Source: Corynebacterium aquilae DSM 44791
GTDB taxonomy: Bacteria; Actinomycetota; Actinomycetes; Mycobacteriales; Mycobacteriaceae
Length of the DNA stretch: 64,000 bases
Direction: 5' to 3'
Assembly: GCF_001941445.1 (NCBI RefSeq)
Contig: NZ_CP009245.1
Span: 147,992-211,991 of the forward strand
In this document: positions 17,287 to 27,724 of the stretch, piece by piece
How the letters are laid out: the number at the start of each line of letters is the position of its first letter
How positions within the stretch are numbered: position 1 is the stretch's first letter
Program-made: the position numbers and the translations under genes
Notes under the pieces: generated by a model
Told to the model about the DNA's origin: nothing
Databases searched by the model: none
What the model saw: the letters and a program-made list of their open reading frames with translations, nothing else

Positions 17287-17610
17287 ATGACTCAGCCCGA
17301 TATGAACCAGATCCTCGCCCAGGCCCAGGAGATGCAGGCCAAGTTCCAGGAAGCACAGCAGGCCATCCTGGACACCACCATGACCGGTGAGGCCGGCAAT
17401 GGTCTGGTCAAGATCACCATGCAGGGCAATGGCTCCGTCACCGACGTCAGCATCGACCCGCAGGTCGTTGACCCCGAGGACGTTGAGACCCTGCAGGATC
17501 TCGTCGCCGGCGCTTTCGCAGACGCCCACAAGAAGATCGGCGCCTTCGCCGAGGAGACCATGGGCCCGCTGTCTGCTGGCCTGAACGATCCGCTGGGCAA
17601 CATCTTCTAA
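17287..17610 (+). CDS. YbaB/EbfC family nucleoid-associated protein
   Basis: A 107-aa protein with the family pattern: an N-terminal amphipathic helix (MNQILAQAQEMQAKFQEAQQ), the central GNGLVKITMQGNGSVTDVSI strand region, and a C-terminal helix ending in GLNDPLGNIF. YbaB proteins form dimers that bind DNA and are nearly always encoded between dnaX and recR, as here. GTGTCTGACACTCC precedes the ATG, with a weak ribosome-binding site AAAGG near 17270. Confidence 0.93.
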   Translation: MTQPDMNQILAQAQEMQAKFQEAQQAILDTTMTGEAGNGLVKITMQGNGSVTDVSIDPQVVDPEDVETLQDLVAGAFADAHKKIGAFAEETMGPLSAGLNDPLGNIF

Positions 17611-17769
17611 GAAGACCCCTGTTGCGTCGCCACCGAATGCCTTTAGGCGGGGTGGCGCGAAACTTTCCAGTCGGGCGCACGCCCCGCATCACTGTGGTGC
17701 GTGGCGGTGCCCGACTGTTGTCATGTTCAGCGACTGTCCCCACCACTTTTATTGCAAAGGAGCCCGGCC

Positions 17770-18426
17770 GTGTTTGAAGGGCCAGTTCAAGACCTCATTG
17801 ATGAGTTCTCCCGCCTGCCTGGCGTCGGGCCGAAGTCTGCCCAGCGTATTGCCTTCCACCTGCTGACCGTGGAGGAAGAAGACATCGATCGGCTGATCCG
17901 TGCGCTGGGTGCGGTCAAAGGCGGGGTGGCGTTTTGCCGGATTTGTTGCAACATCTCCCGCGACGAGGTCTGTCGCGTGTGCGCGGATTCGGGCCGCGAC
18001 AAGACCACTATTTGTGTGGTGGAAGAGCCGAAGGATATTCAGGTCATTGAGCGCACCGGCGAGTACACCGGCCGCTACCACGTGCTGGGCGGGGCTCTCG
18101 ATCCGCTCAACGGTGTGGGGCCGAAGAATCTGACGATTTCGACCCTTTTGCAGCGCATCGGTGGGGTGTTGCCGGATAAGGAGTTGGCTGATTCCACCCC
18201 GGATAGTCGCCAGTACGCGGAAACCCCCACCATCAGTGAGGTGATCATCGCGACTGACCCGAACACCGAAGGGGAGGCGACGGCGTCCTATCTGTCGCGC
18301 CTGTTGAAGGATTTTCCGGGCCTGGTGGTGTCCCGTTTGGCTTCTGGTATGCCCTTGGGCGGCGATTTGGAGTTCGTCGACGAGCTCACCTTGTCGCGCG
18401 CGCTGGCGGGACGCCTGACGCTGTAG
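17770..18426 (+). CDS. recR: Recombination mediator protein RecR
   Basis: A 218-aa RecR, which with RecF/RecO loads RecA at gapped DNA. The helix-hairpin-helix region [17 protein letters not shown] is at the N terminus, the zinc finger uses [16 protein letters not shown] near residues 56-71, and a Toprim domain follows with [16 protein letters not shown]. The C-terminal Walker B-like region contains [15 protein letters not shown]. The GTG at 17770 was chosen because the family signature starts a few residues later and AAAGGAG lies about 10 nt upstream. Confidence 0.95.
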   Translation: MFEGPVQDLIDEFSRLPGVGPKSAQRIAFHLLTVEEEDIDRLIRALGAVKGGVAFCRICCNISRDEVCRVCADSGRDKTTICVVEEPKDIQVIERTGEYTGRYHVLGGALDPLNGVGPKNLTISTLLQRIGGVLPDKELADSTPDSRQYAETPTISEVIIATDPNTEGEATASYLSRLLKDFPGLVVSRLASGMPLGGDLEFVDELTLSRALAGRLTL

Positions 18427-18437
18427 GCGCAGCAAAC

Positions 18438-18475
18438 AGCCTCCCTCGTCCACGAACTGTGGGGCGAGGGAGGCT
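18438..18475. terminator. Bidirectional hairpin between recR and gatD
   Basis: Perfect 11-bp stem AGCCTCCCTCG/CGAGGGAGGCT between converging genes, with short T-rich flanks on both sides. Confidence 0.65.
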
Positions 18476-18498
18476 TGTGCGTTCTGGGCTGCTTAGTC

Positions 18499-19233
18499 TT
18501 AGTCGGCGTTTTTGCCGAGGCGTTCGCTGCGCAGCTTGGAGACTTCGGCGATCTCTAGCGGTTCTAGATCGGAGAGCTTTTTACCCAGCGCCTGTGCCAG
18601 CAGCAGGTCGGCTAGTTGGGGGTTGCGGGCGAGTGCGGGGCCGTGCATGTAGGTGGCGATGACGCTGCCTTGGACGGCGCCTTCCGCGCCGGCGTGGGCG
18701 GGGTCATCCGTGTTGCCGATGCCGCGGGTTTTGGTGCCCAGGGGGCGAGCATCGGGCCCGAGGATGGTGGAGCCCATGTGGTTTTCGAAGCCGGTCAGCG
18801 GGCTGGTGAGTTGTCCTGCCCAATCTTTGGCTGCGACCGGGGTGGTGGCGACTTCACCGATGGCGCGCTTGTTGAGCCCGCCGGTGGTGGCGTCGATCAG
18901 GCCGAGACCGTCGATGGTCCGGCCGCCGGCGCGGAAGGTGTGGCCGAGGACTTGCAGGCCGGCGCAGATCGCCAGGATGGGGCGCCCGTTGTCGGCGGCG
19001 CGGTTGAGTCCGCCGTCTTTGGCGAGGTGGGCGGTGGCCAGGATTTGGGCGGTGTCTTCGCCGCCGCCGAGGGTGTAGACGTCGAGGTCATCCGGCACGG
19101 CGTTGCCGTAGGTGATGCGGATGATCTCGGCATCCATGCCGCGCATGCGGGCGCGTTGGCGAAGCACTAGCGCGTTGCCGTCGTCGCCGTAGGTGCCGAG
19201 CACGTCGGGCAGGACCAGTCCGATGCGCAGCAT
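18499..19233 (-). CDS. gatD: Lipid II isoglutaminyl synthase, glutaminase subunit GatD
   Basis: A 244-aa class I glutamine amidotransferase of the CobB/CobQ-like group. The nucleophilic cysteine is in ILAICAGLQVLGH near residue 94, and the downstream histidine in TYMHGPALARNP near 193. With MurT it amidates D-glutamate of lipid II to D-isoglutamine, a step required for efficient 3-3/4-3 cross-linking. The ATG overlaps the murT stop by one base (TAATG), so the two subunits are translationally coupled. Confidence 0.9.
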   Translation of the reverse strand: MLRIGLVLPDVLGTYGDDGNALVLRQRARMRGMDAEIIRITYGNAVPDDLDVYTLGGGEDTAQILATAHLAKDGGLNRAADNGRPILAICAGLQVLGHTFRAGGRTIDGLGLIDATTGGLNKRAIGEVATTPVAAKDWAGQLTSPLTGFENHMGSTILGPDARPLGTKTRGIGNTDDPAHAGAEGAVQGSVIATYMHGPALARNPQLADLLLAQALGKKLSDLEPLEIAEVSKLRSERLGKNAD

Positions 19234-20615
19234 TATTTCTCCTCCGGGGTGGTCTGGTCGTCGGTGGTGGTGGCGCGTGCGAGCGCTTTTTTCAGGTCGC
19301 GGAAGGCGGTGTAGTTGGCGAGCACTTCGACGCGTCCCGCGGGGCAGGCTTCGATGGCGGCGAGGGTGTCGTGGACGAGGGTGTGGGTGATGTCCGCGTA
19401 GGTGAGGCGCACTCCGAGGTCGGTGCCGCGTTCGCCGGCGGCGACGACGTCGAGGTTGTCGAAGTCTTCGAAGCGGACGTCCCACAGCCAGGAGAGGTCT
19501 TCGCCGTCGGCGACTTGGCCGTTGACGGCGATGACGAGCCCATCGGCGCTGCGGTCGACCATGGAGAGGGCTTCTTGCCAGCCGGCCGGGTTTTTGGCGA
19601 GCAGGAGGTGCACGCGGCGGCCTTTGTATTCGACGGTGGAGTAGCGTCCGGCGACGGAGTCGACCTCGGATACGGCGTGGACGGCGTCGTCGGGGACGAT
19701 GCCCATGGTGATGGCTGCGGCGATGGCTTGTGCCGCGTTGCCGCGGTTGGCGCGGCCGGGCAGTTTCAGCTCGAAGGGCCATACGTGGCCGTCTGTGTGG
19801 CGGATGAGTCCGCGTTCGTCGACGGTGTAGTCGGGGGTGGGGCGGCGGAATTCGCGGCCGTCGGCGAGTTTTTTGGTGGCGTACCAGTCGTCGCCGTCGC
19901 GCACGATGTGGGATTCGGTGCGGGGGCAGGAGGTGGAGTCGCCGACCCAGCCGGCGCCGGCGGATACCCACACGACGTTGGGGTGGTCGTAGGCGACCGA
20001 GGTGACCATGACGTCGTCGCAGTTGGCGATGATGGTCATGGTGGGGCGGGTGGCGACGGCGGCGCGCAGGCGGCGTTCAATCATGTTGATTTCGCCGACG
20101 CGGTCGAGCTGGTCGCGCGACAGGTTCAGCAGCACTAGGACGCTGGCGTCGAGTTTGTCGGCGGCGTTGGGGACGTGCAACTCGTCGACTTCCAGCACGA
20201 TGTGGGAGGCAGACCGCCCGGCGAGCAGCGCGGAGATAATGCCGGCGTCCATGTTGTCGCCGCCGGTGTTGGTGCACACGGAGTATTTTGTGCGCACCGC
20301 GGCGGCCGCCATGCGGGTGGTGGTGGATTTGCCGTTGGTGCCGGTGATGATCATGGTGGGGCGGGATCCGGCGAGGTTTTCCATCAGGGATGGGTCAATC
20401 AGGCCGGCCACCAGGCCGCCGATCATGCCGCCGGCTCCGCGGCCGGTTTTTTGGGAGGCGAACGTCGCGGCCTGCGCGGCGCTGACCGCCACTTGGGTGC
20501 GGGCCTTTTTCAGGCCCTGTTGTGCAGGTTCCGGCAGCACGCGTGCGCCGAAATCACCCGCCTTCTTTGCGGCTTGTTGCGCGGCTTTCACCGCGCGCTG
20601 TGCAACGTCGAACAT
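19233..20615 (-). CDS. murT: Lipid II isoglutaminyl synthase, Mur ligase-like subunit MurT
   Basis: A 460-aa Mur ligase homologue with the ATP-binding loop ITGTNGKSTTTRMA near residues 90-103, central domain motifs (LNLSRDQLDRVGEI near 167) and the C-terminal DUF1727 domain (YKGRRVHLLLAKNPAGWQE near 340). It activates the alpha-carboxylate of D-Glu2 in lipid II for amidation by ammonia from GatD. In many firmicute MurT proteins a four-cysteine zinc ribbon lies in the middle domain; here only a single Cys of the CPRT remnant near residue 228 remains. A TACACT -10 box 7 nt before the ATG suggests a leaderless transcript. Confidence 0.9.
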   Translation of the reverse strand: MFDVAQRAVKAAQQAAKKAGDFGARVLPEPAQQGLKKARTQVAVSAAQAATFASQKTGRGAGGMIGGLVAGLIDPSLMENLAGSRPTMIITGTNGKSTTTRMAAAAVRTKYSVCTNTGGDNMDAGIISALLAGRSASHIVLEVDELHVPNAADKLDASVLVLLNLSRDQLDRVGEINMIERRLRAAVATRPTMTIIANCDDVMVTSVAYDHPNVVWVSAGAGWVGDSTSCPRTESHIVRDGDDWYATKKLADGREFRRPTPDYTVDERGLIRHTDGHVWPFELKLPGRANRGNAAQAIAAAITMGIVPDDAVHAVSEVDSVAGRYSTVEYKGRRVHLLLAKNPAGWQEALSMVDRSADGLVIAVNGQVADGEDLSWLWDVRFEDFDNLDVVAAGERGTDLGVRLTYADITHTLVHDTLAAIEACPAGRVEVLANYTAFRDLKKALARATTTDDQTTPEEK

Positions 20616-20618
20616 TTT

Positions 20619-21875
20619 TTACAGTGTAGTGGCTGTCGCTTCCCTCCCGGGCGCAACATTACGAGCTAACTGCAAAAACTCCACGTCACTGACCCGCGGG
20701 ATCCCTTTGCGGTCCCCGTGCATGGCTTTGCCCTGCAGTTTGTCCGGGTCGGTGACGTTGCACACCACCAGGGAGGTTTGGCGGGATAGTTTCTCCGAGT
20801 AGGCCATCCCGTTGTCCATGATCGCCGCCACCACATCGTTGGGATCAACGGTGATTTCGGGGGCGATCACGATCTCCATTCCCTGCACCAGCTGGCCGTC
20901 GAAGATGCCGGGGTTGTCGAAGCGGCGCCTGGCGGTGGCGGCTTTCACCCGGCGGGTGGTGCGCTGCAATCCGAACTTGTCGCGGCTTAAATCGTTGGGG
21001 TGCCGGATGGATAAGGTGCCGGGGCCTAGGATGCCGCCCGGGTGCGGCACCTGTGACACGGGGTGTGTGGCTTGGTGGGGGTTCGCTTCGGGGGCGGGCG
21101 CCACAAACACTGGCTGCTGGGGTTTGACTGCCTGCGCTGCCAGGTCTGCGGGGGTTGGCATCCGGTGTGCGGGCGGTGCGGCCGGGGCTTGTTTCGGCGC
21201 AGGTGGGGCGGGCGCTGCTGCGGGCAGCAGCTGCATGCCTTGGGGGGTGGGCACCGCTTCGGTGCCGGCGAAAGGATGTTCCGGGTCGAGTTTTGCGGTT
21301 GCCCGCCGAAACAGCCACCACACCATCCACGTGTTGGCTCGCGCGAGTTGTTGCGCGGACTGTTCGGCGCGGGCGGCAGATGCGGTCGGGTCCACATCCA
21401 GGCCTAGGCTGCGGGCGCAGCCGGCAATGCGGGTGTCGCTCAGTTCGATTCCTTGGCGGCGCAAACTCGCCAAGGTATCCACGATGGTATCTGGGGCGAA
21501 ACGCTTCTGGGGGCGCACCCGCCTGCGGCCCCGCCGCCGGTGGCGGGCGGCATCCGCCGCCCGGTGCGCCTCAGTGCACAAAAATCCCCAGGTGCGCGGG
21601 CCGTTGTGCACAATCAACGTTGATCCGTCGATGAGCTCCGCCAGTTCGGACTGAATCGAGGCGAACTTCTTGGCCCGCCCCACCTGGGCCGGGGTGAGGG
21701 AATGCAGATGCACTGGCCCGATGTCCTCGCCGGGGTTGACCACCGCGAAAAAGTCGGAAATCAGTTGGCCGTGGCTATCAAAGCGCAAGGCATCGACACC
21801 CACCACCCGGGAGGTCGATGGGTGGATGCCGGTGGTCAACAAGGTCACGACGGTGAAAGGGGAGTGAAGCTGCAC
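20619..21875 (-). CDS. DnaQ-like exonuclease-fold protein with BRCT domain, active site lost
   Basis: A 418-aa protein. The N terminus (FTVVTLLTTGIHPSTSRVVGV) aligns with the exonuclease I motif of DnaQ/RNase T enzymes, normally xxDxETTG, but both acidic residues are replaced. The exo II position reads IVHNGPRTWGFL instead of HNAxFDxxFL, so its Asp is lost as well. A Pro/Ala-rich linker (about 210-270) is followed by a C-terminal BRCT-like domain with GQLVQGMEIVIAPEI and KLSRQTSLVVCNVTDPD. It is probably a non-catalytic scaffold that binds DNA ends or phosphoproteins. Downstream murT begins 4 bp after its end in the opposite sense of nothing: both are on the minus strand, but murT lies to its left with its own promoter. 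Start GTG 21875. Confidence 0.7.
   Translation of the reverse strand: MQLHSPFTVVTLLTTGIHPSTSRVVGVDALRFDSHGQLISDFFAVVNPGEDIGPVHLHSLTPAQVGRAKKFASIQSELAELIDGSTLIVHNGPRTWGFLCTEAHRAADAARHRRRGRRRVRPQKRFAPDTIVDTLASLRRQGIELSDTRIAGCARSLGLDVDPTASAARAEQSAQQLARANTWMVWWLFRRATAKLDPEHPFAGTEAVPTPQGMQLLPAAAPAPPAPKQAPAAPPAHRMPTPADLAAQAVKPQQPVFVAPAPEANPHQATHPVSQVPHPGGILGPGTLSIRHPNDLSRDKFGLQRTTRRVKAATARRRFDNPGIFDGQLVQGMEIVIAPEITVDPNDVVAAIMDNGMAYSEKLSRQTSLVVCNVTDPDKLQGKAMHGDRKGIPRVSDVEFLQLARNVAPGREATATTL
20623..20628 (-). promoter_or_regulatory. -10 box TACACT of murT-gatD (leaderless)
   Basis: TACACT on the minus strand, 7 nt before the murT ATG, lying within the last codons of the upstream gene. Confidence 0.5.
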
Positions 21876-21926
21876 GCATTAGAGCCTACCTATCGCGCCC
21901 CACCCGCAGCCGGTGACGCACCCAAG

Positions 21927-22754
21927 CTAGGAGCCGGAAGGCTGCCCGGTGGTGCCCGTCAAAAATTGGCCCACGTCGATCTGGACTGCCTGATAGTTCG
22001 CCCGCCGCGGCAAATCATTGTTTTCAATCGTCACCCGATCGCCGGGGGCAAAGGCGGTCGTGAACTTCACGTCGGCCGCGGTGAAACCTTCCGGGGCCGG
22101 CATCGACGCTGTCGGGGTTTCCGCACTGCTTGCTTCTTCAGCATCCGGGGCCTCGCTGGTGGTGGCGGCTTCCGGGTCCTCGTCTGTCACGAAATACGTC
22201 ACCCTCGCCGAGTGATTATCCAGCCGGGTGACCCCACCCACCCGGGGCAGCAAAATCGGGTGCGGATCATTGACCGGGGTGCCATAACGGAACCACACCA
22301 CCCCTTCGCGGTCGGTGTCGGCAATAGCTTTCCCATCCTGGCCCTTGCTGACCGCATGGCCGCCCAACACCACCCAACTCAGTGGGCTGCACGGATCGAA
22401 CTCGTCAGAAACAATCCGGTAGCTAAACACCGCGGGCCCGATAGCTTTCGGCGACAGTACCGGCACCGAGGACTCTTTGAGCAAAGGATTCGGCAGCATT
22501 GGATCGCACTGCCCATGCGACTGGTCATCCGATAGGGGCTCAATGGTGCGCACCGTTTTACCCGCCGAGGAAGGCGCCGGTTCGCGGGCCGTCAGCGACG
22601 GGGCGGGAGAAGATGCACCGCACGCGGACACCAGGCACACGCCCCCCACGGCGATCGCCCCCACCGCGGCGCGCGCAGCGTGACGCCACGGCCGTGGCGG
22701 CACGGGAGAACAACACTCCTTAATACGCGCGCATAAAGCTTTGCCCCTATACAT
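21927..22754 (-). CDS. LppP/LprE-like lipoprotein
   Basis: A 275-aa secreted lipoprotein. A long signal peptide ends in the lipobox LVSAC, with the lipidated Cys near residue 46. The mature part contains FDPCSPLSWVVLGG and GVVWFRYGTP, resembling the mycobacterial LppP/LprE family, and ends with a Glu/Ala/Thr-rich linker and a small C-terminal domain (FAPGDRVTIENNDLP). Function unknown in the family. The ATG at 22754 was chosen because it gives a proper signal peptide; AGGG precedes it. The gene is monocistronic between leuA and the DnaQ-like gene. Confidence 0.65.
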   Translation of the reverse strand: MYRGKALCARIKECCSPVPPRPWRHAARAAVGAIAVGGVCLVSACGASSPAPSLTAREPAPSSAGKTVRTIEPLSDDQSHGQCDPMLPNPLLKESSVPVLSPKAIGPAVFSYRIVSDEFDPCSPLSWVVLGGHAVSKGQDGKAIADTDREGVVWFRYGTPVNDPHPILLPRVGGVTRLDNHSARVTYFVTDEDPEAATTSEAPDAEEASSAETPTASMPAPEGFTAADVKFTTAFAPGDRVTIENNDLPRRANYQAVQIDVGQFLTGTTGQPSGS

Positions 22755-23062
22755 ACCGACAAACCCTAGTTTCTTTTCCGCGAAAAGGAAACGGCAACAC
22801 AGCCACCCGGTCCAGACCAGCCGAAGAAAACCCCACCCCTGCCCGCCAAAGCCCACCCCGCGATCCGCGCACAGCGTTTCCCCACCACCCACCACCCACA
22901 CGCAATGCGCAAGCAGCAACGCACAACGCCCCGCCCGCACCACCGCAGTGGCGCGAACGGGGCGACAATGCACAGCCCACAGCCCACAGCCCACAACGAG
23001 CTGCACAACATGCTGCACGTACCAGCGCAACCCGGCCAAGCGCACGCCCGGCCACGACAACG
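22755..23062. other. Intergenic stretch with short CACAGCC tandem repeat
   Basis: 308 bases between leuA and the lipoprotein gene. The only notable content is three tandem CACAGCC units at about 22971-22992. No coding potential with proper start is seen on either strand. Confidence 0.4.
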
Positions 23063-24892
<1,830 letters not shown>

Positions 24893-24896
24893 TTAG

Positions 24897-24920
24897 AAAA
24901 AACAACAGCGCGGCCGCGCT
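24897..24920 (-). terminator. Attenuator-like terminator just before leuA
   Basis: On the minus strand the self-complementary AGCGCGGCCGCGCT (24907-24920) is followed by GTTGTTTTTT, ending about 16 nt before the leuA ATG. A terminator between a leucine-rich leader peptide and leuA is the arrangement expected for transcription attenuation. Confidence 0.65.
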
Positions 24921-25254
24921 TGAGGGATACAACAAGGCACAAAACAAAACCTCCACGCCCGCACCAACGACAGCCACCACGGTTCCCTGAAACATCTTGG
25001 TCGCTGACAAGACCACCCGCAGCACATCCGCCCCCATTCACCCGCGAACGGGGGTGGAATACGGCGAAAACAAGAAAAGGAAACCGCACGGCGCACGGGG
25101 CACGCCCGGTGAAAGGGGAAAAGGTTTGGCCGGCAACACCTGCGCCACACGGGGCGCGCACACAGCGCGCCGGGGCGCTTAACCGCGACGGGGGCCGGCC
25201 ACGAGAAAAGAGGTTTTCTCGGGTGGGGCTGGAGTGAGGAGCTTCTAGGAAAAC
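24921..25254 (-). promoter_or_regulatory. leuA mRNA leader with alternative hairpins
   Basis: About 330 nt between the leader peptide stop and the attenuator. It contains CGAGAAAA-N4-TTTTCTCG at 25202-25221 and CTTCTAGG-N4-CCTAGAAG at 25242-25261, the latter overlapping the leader stop codon. These may act as pause or anti-terminator elements. No other gene is supported here. Confidence 0.45.
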
Positions 25255-25332
25255 CTAGAAGGTTGGAGTCCCGCCGCGGCGACGAAGGTCTTGCCCGGCG
25301 AGTAGTCGCCGGAGGAGGTGTTGCATCAACAT
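25255..25332 (-). CDS. leuA leader peptide
   Basis: A 25-codon ORF starting ATG TTG ATG CAA CAC, product beginning MLMQHLLRRLLAGQDLRRR. Six of 25 codons are leucine, including the tandem pairs CTC CTC and CTA CTC, plus rare TTG and CTT. A TAAGCT -10 box 7 nt upstream makes it the first ORF of a leaderless transcript reading into leuA. Hairpins follow directly and a terminator precedes leuA. Leucine starvation would stall ribosomes at the Leu pairs and favour read-through. Leader-based control of leuA has been proposed for C. glutamicum. Confidence 0.7.
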   Translation of the reverse strand: MLMQHLLRRLLAGQDLRRRGGTPTF

Positions 25333-25339
25333 GGTGTGT

Positions 25340-25345
25340 AGCTTA
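25340..25345 (-). promoter_or_regulatory. -10 box TAAGCT of the leuA leader transcript
   Basis: TAAGCT on the minus strand, 7 nt from the leader peptide ATG at 25332. Confidence 0.45.
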
Positions 25346-25440
25346 CACCACAATTGCCCATAGGGTGGAATGGGTATCCCAAAAATGGGGGTGTGTGGGG
25401 TGCGCGGTGCCGCCTCCCAGCGAAAAAACGCCACACCGCC

Positions 25441-25446
25441 TAAAGT
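25441..25446 (+). promoter_or_regulatory. -10 box TAAAGT of the mannosyltransferase gene (leaderless)
   Basis: TAAAGT 8 nt before ATG 25455. Confidence 0.5.
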
Positions 25447-25454
25447 GCACAACC

Positions 25455-26624
25455 ATGCCCGCCCGCACCAACACCCCCACCAAAGAATCGATGCCGACAC
25501 GCACCCGGGCCGTCGACGCCTTTCTCATCACAGCCCTCATAGGCGCCATCAAACTGGGGGTGCTGGCACTATTTAGCCACCGCACCGGCAAAAGCATCAA
25601 CGCAGCACTTGCCGAATGGGACGCCAAGTTCTACATGGGCATCGCCGAAGGCGGCTACTTTCACCCCACCCAACCCCCCATCGAAGGCCCACCCCACGAA
25701 CGTGCACTGGCCTTCTTTCCCGCCTTCCCCGCACTACTGCGCGCACTGCACACCATCAGCGGCGCCGACTACCTCACCCTCGGCACAACCATCAGCCAAA
25801 TCCTCTCCTTCGTAGCCTGCCTAGGGATAATGACCCTCGCCGCCCGCAGCGGACTCGGCCGCACCGGCCAAATCGGGGCAGGAATACTACTACTAGGCGC
25901 CCCGCTCGCAATCACCATGATCATGCCCTACTCAGAAGCACTGTTCATGGCGCTATCCACCTGGGCACTCGTCGCCATCATCGACCGAAAATGGCTCACC
26001 GCCGGCGCCTTGACCATGCTTGCCGGGCTGGTACGCCTCACCGCAGTCGACCTCGTCGCGGTCCTCGTCCTCATCGCCCTCTACACCACCTTCACCCGCG
26101 GCCAAAACCTCTGGCGCGCCTGGGGTGCCGTCGCCATCTCCCCAGTCGGCATCGCCAGCTACCTCGCCTACGCCAACCACCACCTAGCTAACGCCGGAGG
26201 CTACTTCACCATCCAACGCCAAGGCTGGCACTCCTACTTCGACTTCGGCGCCGCCACCCTACGCTTTTTAGCCCGCGTATCCTTCGACAACACCTCCATC
26301 ATCGGCTACTACCTCTCCGCCGTCATCATCATCGCCGCCGCCATCGCCGTCCCCGCCACCTGGCCCAGCGTGAAACGGGCAACCCTACCAGTAGAAATCT
26401 GGCTATTCGGCGCCGCCGTAGCCGCCAACATGCTGCTCTCCGACGGCATCATGCACTCCCGACCCCGCCTCCTGCTACCCGCCTACCTCCTGCTCATCCC
26501 CCTCGTAGGCGAGATCACCCACAAACGCAGCAGGCCCGCACAAGTCGCCATCGCCACCGCATATGTTGCCTTCGGTGCATGGATGAGCGCCTACTTCCTC
26601 ACCGTCTTCCCCTGGGCCATCTAA
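25455..26624 (+). CDS. PIG-V-like membrane mannosyltransferase
   Basis: A 389-aa polytopic membrane protein with roughly ten hydrophobic helices. The first extracytoplasmic loop carries EWDAKFYMGIAEGGY, the WD..Y/W.G region typical of PIG-V-type GT-C mannosyltransferases, with an acidic residue as likely catalytic base, followed by ERALAFFPAFPALLR. Later motifs include IMPYSEALFMALS, GLVRLTAV and SDGIMHSRPRLLLPAY. In actinobacteria such proteins use polyprenyl-phosphate-mannose to build lipomannan-type glycans or glycosylate exported proteins. Acceptor unknown. ATG at 25455 is supported by the -10 box; ATG 25491 is an alternative. Confidence 0.65.
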   Translation: MPARTNTPTKESMPTRTRAVDAFLITALIGAIKLGVLALFSHRTGKSINAALAEWDAKFYMGIAEGGYFHPTQPPIEGPPHERALAFFPAFPALLRALHTISGADYLTLGTTISQILSFVACLGIMTLAARSGLGRTGQIGAGILLLGAPLAITMIMPYSEALFMALSTWALVAIIDRKWLTAGALTMLAGLVRLTAVDLVAVLVLIALYTTFTRGQNLWRAWGAVAISPVGIASYLAYANHHLANAGGYFTIQRQGWHSYFDFGAATLRFLARVSFDNTSIIGYYLSAVIIIAAAIAVPATWPSVKRATLPVEIWLFGAAVAANMLLSDGIMHSRPRLLLPAYLLLIPLVGEITHKRSRPAQVAIATAYVAFGAWMSAYFLTVFPWAI

Positions 26625-26686
26625 ACCCCACACCCCCAAAAACCACCCACAAAGCCTGCACACAGGCCGCACAACCAAGCCCGCGA

Positions 26687-27550
26687 CTAAGCAATACCCT
26701 TGCGCGACAACACCACCGTGCCAGCAATCATCGCAACCAACGCCGCAGCCATCGCAAACCAACCAGCCCCCTGCACCTGGAACTTCTCACCCAAAACCAG
26801 ATAACCAAGGGTAAACGCCACAATCGGCTCAGAAATCGTCATCGCCGGCAAACAATTACGCAACGCCCCCGCATTAAAAGCATATTGCTGAATCACCGTG
26901 CCAAGCGTCGCCGCCAACACCAAAGTGACAGGCTCCCAGTTCGTAGCCAAACCCCACCAACCAAAGTGCACAAAAATATCAACCGTCGCCTTAGAAAGCA
27001 CCGCAACATAACCAAACAAAGCGCCAGTAGCAATACCCAACAACAACGACTTCTCACGCGGAATCTGATTAGAGGCGTACTTAATCAACACCGCAAGAGC
27101 AACCACCCCAACCGCCAAAGACGGAATCCACCGACTCAACGGAGGCTGCGCCAAACCAGGAGAAGGCTTACCCAACATCACCAACACGCCCACCGCAACC
27201 GTCAAAATCGTCGCCCACAGCATCTCCTGACGAGAAATACGACGCCCATCCCACCGGGCAGACATCGGCAACGTCAACATCAACTTCAACACCAACACCG
27301 GCTGCACCACCAACAAGGTGCCGAAACCAAGCGCCACAATCTGCAGCCCATAAGCAATCAAAGCCGTCGAGGTGCCAGCCCACCACAAAGGCCGACGAAT
27401 AGCCGACAAAAACGCCTGATGCCCATCATCAGGAGCCTCCTCAGCAATGCGATGCCGCACCACAGTGCCCCACGCAATAGTCATTGCGGAGGCGAATGCG
27501 AAAGCAGCAGCAAGGAAGTTGGAATGCACCCGCACCACGGTAATAGACAA
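26687..27550 (-). CDS. DMT-superfamily (EamA-like) transporter
   Basis: A 287-aa membrane protein with about nine hydrophobic segments arranged as two EamA-like repeats. The second half ends in ISEPIVAFTLGYLVLGEKF and a final helix, the conserved pattern of drug/metabolite transporters. A cytoplasmic loop DGRRISRQEM lies near residue 103. Substrate unknown. The start is uncertain: TTG at 27550 is the longest form, and GTG codons at 27535 and 27529 are alternatives, with no clear ribosome-binding site. It converges with the mannosyltransferase gene. Confidence 0.75.
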   Translation of the reverse strand: MSITVVRVHSNFLAAAFAFASAMTIAWGTVVRHRIAEEAPDDGHQAFLSAIRRPLWWAGTSTALIAYGLQIVALGFGTLLVVQPVLVLKLMLTLPMSARWDGRRISRQEMLWATILTVAVGVLVMLGKPSPGLAQPPLSRWIPSLAVGVVALAVLIKYASNQIPREKSLLLGIATGALFGYVAVLSKATVDIFVHFGWWGLATNWEPVTLVLAATLGTVIQQYAFNAGALRNCLPAMTISEPIVAFTLGYLVLGEKFQVQGAGWFAMAAALVAMIAGTVVLSRKGIA

Positions 27551-27718
27551 ACGTGTTGAACGCGCGAAAGAACCGGCCCTAACGGCTGAAAATGCTTAGA
27601 AACTCACATTCCACACCACCGACACGCCCAACCGCACAGCCAGCCCCCCAGCACGGCAACAACAGGACCACACGGTGCGGGGGTGGGGCTAAACACTAAA
27701 ACCGGTCGCTCGGTAGGC

Positions 27719-27724
27719 TACGAT
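27719..27724 (+). promoter_or_regulatory. -10 box TACGAT of lysC
   Basis: GGTAGGCTACGATAGCG contains an extended -10 TACGAT 216 bp before lysC. It implies a 5' leader of about 210 nt. Within it a 16-codon ORF at 27747-27797 starts [11 protein letters not shown]. Confidence 0.45.
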
